Assembly: GCA_026387775.1 (NCBI GenBank)
Contig: JAPLLC010000092.1
Span: 1-52,224 of the forward strand
Origin: Candidatus Methylomirabilota bacterium
GTDB lineage: Bacteria > Methylomirabilota > Methylomirabilia > Methylomirabilales > 2-02-FULL-66-22
Direction: 5' to 3'
DNA: 52,224 nt
The notes under the pieces were generated by a model that worked only from the letters and a program-made list of their open reading frames with translations, was not told the origin of the DNA and searched no databases. Position 1 is the first letter of the stretch. Every line of letters starts with the position of its first letter. Below are positions 41,743 to 50,453 of the stretch, piece by piece. A program made the position numbers and the translations under genes.

Positions 41743-44700
41743 ATGCGCTGGATGCGGGCGACCAAGGCCAGGGTGGCTTGCGCCCTGATTCTCGTCCCCT
41801 TCGCCATGCTCGCGCTGGCGGTCCTGGCTCCCGTCGCCGCCATGCAGGTTCCCGCCGTGAGGCGGCAGGTCCACCGCTGGGTGGAAGACCAGCTCTCCCG
41901 ATCCCTTGGGAGAGAGGTCCGGATGGAAGGCGCGGCCATCCGCCCGTGGTGGGGGCGCCTCGACCTCGCGCGGATCCGGGTGGCCGCCGGCGAGACCTTG
42001 GGGGCGGGGACGCTCTTCGAGAGCGAGGCGCTCCGGCTGCACTGGAGCTGGAAGGCGCTGCTCCGGCGCTCCATCGTCCTCGATCGGATCACCCTCGTCC
42101 ACCCCCGGCTCACCCTCCACTCGACCGTGACCTCGGCCGCCGGTACCCCCCTCGTCCGCCCCCGGCTCACCCTCCGCTCGACCGTGACCTCGGCCGCCGG
42201 TACCCGTGACCTGTTCTCGGTGTTCCTCCAGCCCCGCCCCATCGCCATGGACAGGTGGACGCTCGCGATCCACCTGGCGGAGATCGAGAATGGTCTGATC
42301 GCCTGGGGGGCGGACCGAGCCGGCGGGCGGGTCGAGGGACTCTCCGGCACGCTGCGCTGGCCGGAAGATCCTGTCGGGGAACCCGCGATCCTCCTGAGCC
42401 TCCGCGCCGCCCGCCTTCCCCTCCGGATCGGCGATGCCGCGCGGGAGCTCCGGCAGGCGAGCCTGCAGGGCGAGCTGACCTCGCGCGCCCTCGTCGTGAC
42501 CTCGGCGGAGGTCCAGATGGCCGGCGTCCGGCTCACGGCGGCGGGCCATATCCTCGATCCCGGCGGGGCCGCGCGGGCGGATCTGCGCCTGAAGCTCGCC
42601 GCGCCGCTGGCCGCCCTGTTCGGTCTGGCGGGGATCCCAAAGGAGATGGACGGCTCCCTCGACCTCGAGGGACGCCTGGATGGGCCCTGGCCCCGGGTCG
42701 CCTTTCGAGGCGACGGCAAGCTGCGCATCCGGCAGACGGCAAAGGGGGACGACCCTGTGCCCATCTCGGTGCGATGGGCCGCGGGCCGCCTGGAGATCGA
42801 AACGACAGCCCCGGACCGGCCGGGATCGCTCTCGGCCGGGATCGCGCTGCAGCCGGCGACGGGGACCTATGCGGCGCGCCTCACGGTCCGCGGGGCGGAT
42901 CTCGCCGAGCTGACCGGCTTGCCCGCGCTGGCGGCCCATCTGGCCGGCCTCAGCCTACCGGCGAATCTGCGCGGCCGGCTCACCGCCGACGTGGATCTTT
43001 CCGGCCGGGGCGCGGACCTGACGGCCCTGCGGGGGCGCGGCGCCATCCGCGTGGACGGACTCTCAGTCGAGGGGGACATCCCAAGCGGCAGGCTGGAGGC
43101 TCGAGTCGTCGCCACCGCTTCACGCCTCAGCCTGGAGACATTCGCCCTGGAGATTCCGGGCGGGTCCATCCAGGGGAGCGGGAGCATAGGATTTCAGGAC
43201 GGACGCGTGGAGTTGCCCCTCCAGGCCGATCTCCGGGACGTGGGGGCCTTCGCGAGTGGATTCGGCCTCCCTCTGCTGGGGGGGAAGGCCGCGCTGCAGG
43301 GCCGGCTGACGGGCAGCCGGGAGGCTCCCAGATTTCAGGGCCGCCTCACCTGGCAGAATCCCCGCGTCGCCTTGCAGACCTTCGACCAGATCGAGGCCGA
43401 CCTCGATCTGGTCCCCCGCCTGTTCCGGACCTCGCGCCTCGTCGTGCGCGTCGGGTCGACAACCGCCACGCTCCGCGGCAGCGTGGCGGCCCGCGGCAGC
43501 GCCCCCCTTCGCACGCTCAACCTGAAACAGGATCTCGTCCTGGATCTCCAGGGCCAGGTCAACCCGGGCCGGACCGCCGACATCGCCCGCTTCCTCCCGG
43601 ACGACCTGGGGGTGCGCGGCGCCTTCCGGGCCAGCGTGAGGATCGCGGGAACACCGGGCGCGCCGACCGGCGAGGCGGACGTCACCCTGACGAGCCCCGA
43701 GACCTGGGGCGAGCGCTGGCAGCAAGGCACGGTCAGGGTCAAGCTCCTGCCGGACGGCATCGAGCTCGGCCCCCTCCTCTTGCAGCGGGGGACCGAGCGG
43801 GTGAGCGGGGCTCTCCACCTCGGAAAGGGCGGCGGCCTGAAGGGTCGGCTCGTCGGAGCGGGCCTGGAGCTGTCCGGGCTGAACTTCCTCGCGGACAGCC
43901 GGGTGGCGGGGCAGGCAGACATCCAGGCAGACGTACAGGGATCGGCGGGCGAGCTAAAAGTGACCGGCAGCGCCACCTCTGCGGCCCTGCTCTTCCGGGA
44001 CATCCCGCTCGGCCCCGCCGCCGGCGCGTTCAGCATCGCCAAGCAGGGCACGGAGCTGGATCTGACCATCCAGAACGGTGCCCAGCGAATCCGGCTGAAC
44101 CTCGGCCCTCCTCCGGACCGCAGCCTGCGGCTTGACCTGAACCTCGCAAATGCCGATCTGGACCCGATCCTCCGGATACCAGGCGTCGAACCGCTTCGCT
44201 CTTGGCAGGCCCAGGGAACCGGGCGCCTCCTCCTCCGCGGGGCGGCGAGCGACCTGGCGGCGGCCACGGGCGAGGCCACGCTCAGCGCTCTGCGCCTCCG
44301 AAAAGACGAGCAGGTCTGGAATAACCGCAGCCCCGTGGAGCTGTCCTGGCGGGGACAGACGGTCACGCTGCGCCAGATGCAGCTTCGCTCGGGGGAAAAG
44401 GAGGTGGATCTCCGCGGCACGCTGGGAGGCGACGCGGAGAACGATCTCCAGGTGAAGGGCGCCCTGCCGCTGGTGGCCTTGCAGGGGAGGCTCCCGCTCG
44501 TTTCACTTCTGGCGGGTGAGGCGACGGTCAACCTGCGTGTCCGAGGCCCTCTGAGCGCACCCGAACTGCAGGGAGCGCTGGCCGTTGCCGGAGGTCGCCT
44601 CATGCTTCGTGGAATCCCCGCACCCTTCGAAGATCTCCGCGGCACCGCGGAGCTTCAGGGGCAGCGGGTATTCCTGCGCGCCGTCCAGGGCCGCCTGGGC

Positions 44701-45399
44701 GGTGGGAGTTTCCAGGGGTCGGGCGAGCTTGCCCGTGACGGAGGGCGGTGGAGCTTTCGGACCACCTTCCAGGAAGATGGTGGGCGGGCGGAGCATCTCC
44801 TGACCGGATTCTCCAAGGAGAAGGGCGAGGTGACGGGCGCCCTCTCGCTGGGCGGCTCCCTGGCGAGCCACGGGCAGGACGAGGACGGTTTCTGGTCGAA
44901 CCTGGAGGGCAACCTCAAGCTCGTCATGCGGGACGGCCAGATGGGGCGTCAGGCGGTCACGACCAGGATCTTGTCCATCATCAACATCGGGCAGCTTTTC
45001 GACGTCAAGGACCTCGACGTGTCCGCCCAGGGCTTGCCGTACCAGAGGCTCACGGCCGACATCGCGATCAAGCAAGGTGTCGCCCGGACGGAGAACCTCC
45101 TCTTCGAGAGCCGGGCCTTCAACCTGAGCGCGGTCGGAGAGGTGAATCTGGTCGAGGAGACCATCGAGATGAACCTGGCGGTCAGGCCCTTCCAGAATGT
45201 TGACAGGTTCCTCAGCAAGATTCCCCTGGCCGGGTGGCTCCTGGGCGGGAAGGAGAAGAGCGTGGCGGTGAGCTTCTACCGGGTCACCGGGTCCCTCAAG
45301 GATCCCCAGGTAACGTCGCTCCCGGCGAAAAGCCTGGGCCGAAACGCCTTCGGCATCTTCCGCCGCCTGCTTGACATCCCCGAGGCGATCATGCCCTAA
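41743..45399 (+). CDS. AsmA/YhdP-like inner-membrane-anchored bridge protein
   Basis: A 1218-residue protein with one N-terminal span (ALILVPFAMLALAVLAPVAAM) followed by long beta-rich repeats and an AsmA-like C-terminal region (FDVKDLDVSAQGLPYQRL, GVARTENLLFESRAF, YRVTGSLKDPQVTSLPAKSL). AsmA-clan proteins such as YhdP and TamB form long periplasmic beta-groove bridges that move phospholipids to the outer membrane. The start is 3 bp after the CNNM stop with GGAG upstream. A 19-residue unit is duplicated in tandem at 42094-42207. Being last in the hopanoid run, it could help move hopanoids or other lipids outward, which is inference. Confidence 0.88.
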   Translation: MRWMRATKARVACALILVPFAMLALAVLAPVAAMQVPAVRRQVHRWVEDQLSRSLGREVRMEGAAIRPWWGRLDLARIRVAAGETLGAGTLFESEALRLHWSWKALLRRSIVLDRITLVHPRLTLHSTVTSAAGTPLVRPRLTLRSTVTSAAGTRDLFSVFLQPRPIAMDRWTLAIHLAEIENGLIAWGADRAGGRVEGLSGTLRWPEDPVGEPAILLSLRAARLPLRIGDAARELRQASLQGELTSRALVVTSAEVQMAGVRLTAAGHILDPGGAARADLRLKLAAPLAALFGLAGIPKEMDGSLDLEGRLDGPWPRVAFRGDGKLRIRQTAKGDDPVPISVRWAAGRLEIETTAPDRPGSLSAGIALQPATGTYAARLTVRGADLAELTGLPALAAHLAGLSLPANLRGRLTADVDLSGRGADLTALRGRGAIRVDGLSVEGDIPSGRLEARVVATASRLSLETFALEIPGGSIQGSGSIGFQDGRVELPLQADLRDVGAFASGFGLPLLGGKAALQGRLTGSREAPRFQGRLTWQNPRVALQTFDQIEADLDLVPRLFRTSRLVVRVGSTTATLRGSVAARGSAPLRTLNLKQDLVLDLQGQVNPGRTADIARFLPDDLGVRGAFRASVRIAGTPGAPTGEADVTLTSPETWGERWQQGTVRVKLLPDGIELGPLLLQRGTERVSGALHLGKGGGLKGRLVGAGLELSGLNFLADSRVAGQADIQADVQGSAGELKVTGSATSAALLFRDIPLGPAAGAFSIAKQGTELDLTIQNGAQRIRLNLGPPPDRSLRLDLNLANADLDPILRIPGVEPLRSWQAQGTGRLLLRGAASDLAAATGEATLSALRLRKDEQVWNNRSPVELSWRGQTVTLRQMQLRSGEKEVDLRGTLGGDAENDLQVKGALPLVALQGRLPLVSLLAGEATVNLRVRGPLSAPELQGALAVAGGRLMLRGIPAPFEDLRGTAELQGQRVFLRAVQGRLGGGSFQGSGELARDGGRWSFRTTFQEDGGRAEHLLTGFSKEKGEVTGALSLGGSLASHGQDEDGFWSNLEGNLKLVMRDGQMGRQAVTTRILSIINIGQLFDVKDLDVSAQGLPYQRLTADIAIKQGVARTENLLFESRAFNLSAVGEVNLVEETIEMNLAVRPFQNVDRFLSKIPLAGWLLGGKEKSVAVSFYRVTGSLKDPQVTSLPAKSLGRNAFGIFRRLLDIPEAIMP
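42094..42207. repeat. 57-bp in-frame tandem duplication in the AsmA-like gene
   Basis: Copy 1 (42094-42150) and copy 2 (42151-42207) encode LVHPRLTLHSTVTSAAGTP and LVRPRLTLRSTVTSAAGTR. They differ at only a few bases, so the duplication is fairly recent and adds 19 residues. Confidence 0.92.
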
Positions 45400-45416
45400 C
45401 CCGTGTCGCCCGCTCT

Positions 45417-48400
45417 TCATCCCTGACTCGTAAGCGCATACACCATGTCGCCGACAAAGCGCCGGAACGAGTCGTTCTCGACGAACTGTTTGTAGACCTG
45501 CGTGTCGTCCTTGAGCAAAAGCTGCATCACCTTGCCGAGCGCCAGGTCGTGGGCCATGCGCGCGGTGTGCGGCGTGTTCTCCTTGGCGTTCTGGTAGGCC
45601 TTGTCGGCGGCAACCTTCGGCGCGATGTCGTCGCGGATACGGCGCGCGACGCGGTCGGCGTCCGTGAACAGCGTGCCGAAGTGCTCGTTGAAGGCCTTGA
45701 GGATGTTGCTCAGGCGGTCGAGCTCGGGCTCGGGCTTGCGGCCCCCGCCATCCGCCGGCACGGGCTCGATCTGCGCATCTTCATCCGCCAGCGCGATCTT
45801 CATCACCGCCTTCTTCTCGACGCGGTAGCTGTCCATGTCGATGGCTTCGAGGATGCCCTTGGCGAGGTCCTCCTCCTTCGGCGCGGGCAGCTTGGGGGTG
45901 AGCAGGTTCAGCAGGATCGAGAGCTTCTCCCATTCGCGGTTGGTGTAGGGCATGATCGAGGCGAGAAAGTCGTACGTGCGGCAGAACGCCTTCGCCTTGC
46001 CCTTGAAGTCCACCTGCTGGTCCTCGCCGAGCCTGCCCGTGTAGACCGCCACGCACGCATCAAGGATCGGGTCGAGCTTGTCGCGGTCGGCGCCGCCGAG
46101 GAACAACTCGACGAACTGCTGCACCTGCTCCGGTGAATACACCTGCGCACGATCCAGCGCCGTCTTCAGGTCGTGGAGCTTGTTGGGGTCGGTCTCCTCC
46201 GCGAGCAGTGTCGTGCGGTAGTAGTCCTGGAAGGCGAAGGTAATCGCCTCTGAATTGTTCTGGAAGTCGAGCACGAAGCAGTCGTGCTTCTGCGGATGCG
46301 CACGGTTGAGCCGTGACAGCGTCTGCACCGCCTTGATCCCTGAGAGTGGCTTGTCCACGTACATCGTGTGCAAGAGCGGCTCGTCGTAGCCGGTCTGAAA
46401 CTTGTCCGCGCAGATCAGGAAGCGGTACGGATCGGCCTGGATCTTCTCGGCGATATCGCCGCTCGGAAAACCGTTGAGCGAGGTCTCGCTGACCTTCCCC
46501 CCGCCGTAGTCATGCTCGCCCGAGAACGCGACGATGGCCTTGTATGGGCTCTTGCGTTCCTCCAGATATGCCTTCACCGCATGGAAATACTGGACCGCGC
46601 GCTCGATCCCGCTGCAGACGACCATCGCCCGCGCCTGCCCGCCGATCTTCCCGGGGGCGAGCACCTGCTCGTGGAAGTGATCGATCATGATCTCGGCCTT
46701 GAGCCGGATCGCGTGGTGGTGGCTCTCCACGTACTTGCGGAGCTTCTTGTTCGCCTTCTTGGTATCGAACTCCGGGTCGTCCTCGATCTTCTTGACCAGC
46801 TTGTAATAGCTCTCGACCGGGGTGTAGCTCTTGAGCACGTCAAGGATGAACCGCTCCTCGACCGCCTGCTTCATCGTGTAGCTGTGGAAGGGCCGGTGCT
46901 TGACCTTGCCCTCGGCGTCGGCCGGCAGCGCCTCGCCGAACATCTCCAGCGTCTTGTTCTTGGGCGTGGCGGTGAACGCGAAGTAGCTCGCGTTGGTCAG
47001 CATCTTGCGCGCCGCCATGCGCTGCTCCAACGCCTCGTTCACCGTGTCTTCCGGGTCGGTCTCCGTGTCCTTGCCCTCCGCCGCGTCGCCAAGCGCCTTG
47101 CTCATTGCCGCCGAGGTCTTGCCGCCCTGGCTCGAATGGGCCTCGTCGATGACGATGGCGAAGGTCTTGCCGCCCTCGGTAGCAATCTCGTCGAGGATGA
47201 AGGGAAACTTCTGCACCGTCGAGATAATGATCTTCTTGCCCTGCTCGATGAACTTGCGCAGGTCTCCCGAGTGCTCGGCGTGGCCCACCGTCGCGCCCAC
47301 CTGCATGAACTGCTTGATGGTCCGCTGGATCTGGTCGTCGAGGATGCGCCGGTCGGTGACCACGATCACCGAGTCGAAGATCTCCTTGCCGTCGCGCTTC
47401 AAGCCGATGAGTTGGTGCGCGAGCCAGGCGATGGAGTTCGACTTGCCGCTGCCCGCCGAGTGTTGGACGAGGTAGCGCTTGCCCGCTCCGTGGGCGCGCA
47501 CATCAGCCAGGGCCCTGCGCACCACGCCGAGCTGGTGGTAACGCGGAAAGACCTGGCTGCGTTTCTTCCGGCCCGTCTTCTGGTGCTTGGTCTCGACGAT
47601 CTGGGCGTAGTTCTCGAGGATGTCGGTCAGCCCCGCCGGAGTGAGCACCGCTTTCCAGAGGTAGTCGGTCTTGAGGCCGTTCGGGTTGGGCGGGTTGCCC
47701 GCGCCGTCGTTGTAGCCCTTGTTGAGGGGGAGGAACCACGAGCCCTTGCCCATGAGCACGGTACACATGCGCACCTCGCCGTCGTCCACGGCGAAGTGCA
47801 CCACGCAGCGGCCGAACCCAAACAGCCGCTCGCGCGGGTCGCGGTCGCGGCGGTACTGCTCCACCGCGTCCTCCACCGTCTGCTTGGTGAGGCTGTTCTT
47901 CAGCTCGAACGTGGCGATGGGCAGCCCGTTGATAAACAGGCACAAGTCGAGCGCGCGGCGGGTCTCGTCGGTGCTGTAGGCGAGCTGGCGCGTGACCGAG
48001 AAGCGGTTCAAAGCGTGCAGCGCTTGCGCCTTGGCGTTGCCCTCCGAGGGCGTGCCGTAGAAGAGGTCGAAGTGCACCGGCCCGTGGTCCACGCCCTTGC
48101 GCAGCACATCGATGACGCCGCGCTTCCCGATCTCGGACGAGAGGCGCGCGAGGAATTTGAGCCGGCTGATGTCCTTCGGGTCGCTGGCGGCGGCCAGCGC
48201 CAGCTTCTTGAACGCCTCGGGCTGAGTCGCTCGCAGGAAGGCAAAGAGCTGCGCCACGTCGACCGCGTGGGCGCGGTCGTAGTCACGGGCGCTGCCCGCA
48301 AAGTAGCCTGTGCCCCCATACGGCGGACGCGCCTCGGCCTCGACGCCCGGCGTGACGGCCAGGCCGCCTGCCTGCGCCGAACCTCCGGCAGGCAGGTCCG

Positions 48401-48461
48401 TGCCGGTCATGTGGCGCATGATGAGCGTTTCGAGGCCCTTCTCGGAGATGTCGGTGGTCAT
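45417..48461 (-). CDS. hsdR: Type I restriction enzyme, HsdR subunit
   Basis: A 1014-residue motor and nuclease subunit of a type I restriction system. The nuclease core appears as NGLPIATFELKNSL (ExK), followed by the helicase Walker A HSAGSGKSNSIAWLAHQL and the DEAH-like VIDEAHSSQGG. HsdR cleaves unmethylated foreign DNA after translocation, in complex with HsdM and HsdS. GAGGAGG precedes the 48461 start. A palindromic element inserts about 11 residues at positions 22-32 in the N-terminal region. Its stop lies 17 bp from the convergent AsmA-like gene with no terminator seen. Confidence 0.97.
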   Translation of the reverse strand: MTTDISEKGLETLIMRHMTGTDLPAGGSAQAGGLAVTPGVEAEARPPYGGTGYFAGSARDYDRAHAVDVAQLFAFLRATQPEAFKKLALAAASDPKDISRLKFLARLSSEIGKRGVIDVLRKGVDHGPVHFDLFYGTPSEGNAKAQALHALNRFSVTRQLAYSTDETRRALDLCLFINGLPIATFELKNSLTKQTVEDAVEQYRRDRDPRERLFGFGRCVVHFAVDDGEVRMCTVLMGKGSWFLPLNKGYNDGAGNPPNPNGLKTDYLWKAVLTPAGLTDILENYAQIVETKHQKTGRKKRSQVFPRYHQLGVVRRALADVRAHGAGKRYLVQHSAGSGKSNSIAWLAHQLIGLKRDGKEIFDSVIVVTDRRILDDQIQRTIKQFMQVGATVGHAEHSGDLRKFIEQGKKIIISTVQKFPFILDEIATEGGKTFAIVIDEAHSSQGGKTSAAMSKALGDAAEGKDTETDPEDTVNEALEQRMAARKMLTNASYFAFTATPKNKTLEMFGEALPADAEGKVKHRPFHSYTMKQAVEERFILDVLKSYTPVESYYKLVKKIEDDPEFDTKKANKKLRKYVESHHHAIRLKAEIMIDHFHEQVLAPGKIGGQARAMVVCSGIERAVQYFHAVKAYLEERKSPYKAIVAFSGEHDYGGGKVSETSLNGFPSGDIAEKIQADPYRFLICADKFQTGYDEPLLHTMYVDKPLSGIKAVQTLSRLNRAHPQKHDCFVLDFQNNSEAITFAFQDYYRTTLLAEETDPNKLHDLKTALDRAQVYSPEQVQQFVELFLGGADRDKLDPILDACVAVYTGRLGEDQQVDFKGKAKAFCRTYDFLASIMPYTNREWEKLSILLNLLTPKLPAPKEEDLAKGILEAIDMDSYRVEKKAVMKIALADEDAQIEPVPADGGGRKPEPELDRLSNILKAFNEHFGTLFTDADRVARRIRDDIAPKVAADKAYQNAKENTPHTARMAHDLALGKVMQLLLKDDTQVYKQFVENDSFRRFVGDMVYALTSQG
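48367..48396. repeat. Palindromic element inserted in frame in hsdR
   Basis: Perfect 9-bp arms CCTGCCTGC (48367-48375) and GCAGGCAGG (48388-48396) around a 12-nt loop. It encodes the Gly/Ala-rich DLPAGGSAQAG, between MTGT and the normal HsdR sequence GLAVTPGVEAEA. Confidence 0.8.
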
Positions 48462-48733
48462 GCGGACCTCCTCTTGGGTGGAGCGCCGACAGATCCCATC
48501 AAACAACCGTCAAACAACCAGCGGTCATATAACCCGATGAATAACATAGCCTTGCGGCGCAGGCCGATGCAAAGGTCTGTCGCAGGATGATCGTTCATCA
48601 AGCGATCCCCGCCGATTGCTCGGGTTGGGTACGGCATCGCCGTTGTGAACTCATCCGTTCTTCCCCTGGTATGGTCGAGGAGAGGTTCATGGTGGAGTCG
48701 GTCTAACAGGGTGGCTAGTTCCTCCGCGTTCAT
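48458..48733 (-). CDS. 91-residue ORF between hsdS and hsdR
   Basis: Not recognised. It begins MNAEELATLLDRLHHEP and ends PKRRSA. The start overlaps the hsdS stop by ATGA and its stop overlaps the hsdR start by ATGA, the arrangement seen at every junction of this operon. That argues that it is translated by coupling. The mid-part (DLCIGLRRKAMLFIGLYDRWL) is mildly hydrophobic. Composition is less biased than in its neighbours, so it could also be a decayed gene kept open for coupling. The hsdR ribosome site lies inside its 3' end. Confidence 0.5.
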   Translation of the reverse strand: MNAEELATLLDRLHHEPLLDHTRGRTDEFTTAMPYPTRAIGGDRLMNDHPATDLCIGLRRKAMLFIGLYDRWLFDGCLMGSVGAPPKRRSA

Positions 48734-50148
48734 TCAGTGGCCTCCTCGTCGGAGTGGTCGGCCTCGTTGCTCAAGTTGGCGGGCTCGTCGGTGGCGGCGG
48801 GTGCGGTTTCCTCGGGCAGCTTGGCCGCCGCCTCGCGCACGTCGAGCTTGCCGGTCACCACATCGGCGATGAGGCGGGTGCGGTATTCGCGGAGGAGTTC
48901 GATCTCGCGTTCGAGGCGGGAGATGGCGGTGAGCAACGGCGCCTGCTCGTCAGCTAGGGAATCAAGTATTGCCTGTTGCTCCGCGAGCGAAGGAAACGGA
49001 ACAGCCAAGTTTGCATACTTGTCAGCACCGATATTCTGAATCGTCGCGGTATTGAACGTTGAGTCTTTCCAGGCAGCGAATGCCCTGCTCTGGGTGAATG
49101 CAAAGAGAAACTCTGGAGACACTAGTCCTCGGTGCGGTCTTGCACGGATCAGGTATCCAGCATGGCAAGCAGCCCCCGTGTCCTTGACAACTAGGAACGC
49201 CTTGCCGACAGTAGCTCCGCTTCTGGCCAACAGTATGTCGCCTGGTTCAACCAGGAAATCACATGCAATACTTGGAGGGAGTGAGCGAAACGTCTCGGCT
49301 TTGAGTGAACCGTCTGCACGAAAGTCAGTGATGCGGATATAGCGCGGCCAGTCGGGGTTTGTGAATTCAGCTGCAGCGTTTGCGCCATAAGTCAGTCGCC
49401 CTTTGATCAGGTGTCTCAACCGCCGTACCCCCCAATGCTGCAGAATGTCGCCGAGCCAGGGGATACCGGAGGGTTTGAGGGGGACGGAGGTCGCCTGCCC
49501 TGAGCCTGTCGAGTGGAGGCCGCGGGTGACGGCGCGGTGGATGATGGCCTGCTTCTGCTCCGTGAGCAGCGCGATCACCTTCCGCTTCGCCCGGATCGCC
49601 CGCTCCAGCCGCCCGTTCGCCCAGTCCAGAAACCGCCCGATTGCAGCTTGCTCTTCAGCCGGAGGCAGGGGCATGTAGGCCCGACTCAACCTTTCGTAGT
49701 CGATGTTCTGACCTTCGCGAATGCCCGTCACGAACAGTGTCAAACTGCTAATGAAGTCGGGCGACTTGAAGAAACGCGAGTAGTAGCCTTGACGCACCTC
49801 TCGTCTCGGTGTGAGGATCGTATAAGCGGGACTGATGATGCCGCGACAGTGCGCGAGCTCGATACCCCCCTCGAATGAACGGAGGCTAATGACGAAGTCA
49901 CCCGTCTCAACAAGCTTGAGAAGGTGGAAGTCCTTCATCGCCGTTACGGTCCGCGCGCCGTAATGATCCTTGCGGACGACGCCCTTGCTTTGTGTTGCTG
50001 CAAGCAAAGGTTCCTCTGGGAAGCCCTTCTGAATTCGTTCATTGAAAAGGAACTTCATGCGGCGTTGGCCCCAATGCCCCGGCACCTTCCCGAGCCACGG
50101 CAATCCCGACTCCTTGTATTTCGGATACGGCCTGAGGTCGGCGATCAT
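48730..50148 (-). CDS. hsdS: Type I restriction-modification specificity subunit HsdS
   Basis: A 472-residue DNA-recognition subunit with two target-recognition domains. Each half opens with the family signature: YKESGLPWLGKVPGHW and LKPSGIPWLGDILQHW. Conserved helical spacers end LPPAEEQAAIGRFLDWANGRLERAI and FPSLAEQQAILDSLADEQAPLL. The halves read the two parts of a split target. A short repeat element (49494-49516) adds about eight residues, STGSGQAT, in the linker before the second domain. Start and stop overlap the neighbours by ATGA. The C-terminal about 30 residues are acidic. Confidence 0.96.
   Translation of the reverse strand: MIADLRPYPKYKESGLPWLGKVPGHWGQRRMKFLFNERIQKGFPEEPLLAATQSKGVVRKDHYGARTVTAMKDFHLLKLVETGDFVISLRSFEGGIELAHCRGIISPAYTILTPRREVRQGYYSRFFKSPDFISSLTLFVTGIREGQNIDYERLSRAYMPLPPAEEQAAIGRFLDWANGRLERAIRAKRKVIALLTEQKQAIIHRAVTRGLHSTGSGQATSVPLKPSGIPWLGDILQHWGVRRLRHLIKGRLTYGANAAAEFTNPDWPRYIRITDFRADGSLKAETFRSLPPSIACDFLVEPGDILLARSGATVGKAFLVVKDTGAACHAGYLIRARPHRGLVSPEFLFAFTQSRAFAAWKDSTFNTATIQNIGADKYANLAVPFPSLAEQQAILDSLADEQAPLLTAISRLEREIELLREYRTRLIADVVTGKLDVREAAAKLPEETAPAATDEPANLSNEADHSDEEATE
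49494..49516. repeat. Widespread repeat-like element in the hsdS linker
   Basis: On the minus strand it reads CCACTCGACAGGCTCAGGG and continues CAGG, close to the common bacterial interspersed repeat with core TTCGACAGGCTCAGG. It is in frame and lies between the two recognition halves. Confidence 0.65.
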
Positions 50149-50453
50149 GGCTGGCTTTCCCGTTCATCGCTATCCCAGTATTCACGGTAGGCGTTGATGT
50201 AGTCGGCGGTGGCGGCCGGGTTGATATCCCAATAGTGACGGCAGAGATTCTTATACATCCGCAGTACGGGTTCGTGGCCGCAGAAGTCGAGCAGGCGATC
50301 AAGCGTGTGCTCGATGTGCCGAATATCGCGACTGCGGGTGCGCAGGATGTCGTCGACCACTGGCTGGTATTGCTGCGCAGCCTGCTGCTGAAGGTCACGC
50401 AGGCCCCGAGCGAGGCTTCTGATTGCCTGGTACGTGGCGTCGCCGGAATTCAT
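50145..50453 (-). CDS. 102-residue hypothetical protein in the hsd operon
   Basis: Not recognised. A 102-residue, largely helical protein: SLARGLRDLQQQAAQQYQPV, DIRHIEHTLDRLLDFCGHEP, MYKNLCRHYWDINPAATADYINAYREYW. It overlaps the DUF1016 gene stop and the hsdS start by ATGA on both sides, so it is translated in step with the restriction genes. Proteins of this kind are found in some type I operons, but I cannot assign a function. A structural partner or anti-toxin for the DUF1016 nuclease is one possibility. Confidence 0.78.
   Translation of the reverse strand: MNSGDATYQAIRSLARGLRDLQQQAAQQYQPVVDDILRTRSRDIRHIEHTLDRLLDFCGHEPVLRMYKNLCRHYWDINPAATADYINAYREYWDSDERESQP

Noticed and set aside
46368-48590. 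A 740-codon plus-strand frame
   Set aside because: It is antisense to hsdR, whose motifs are unambiguous; no family pattern or ribosome site.
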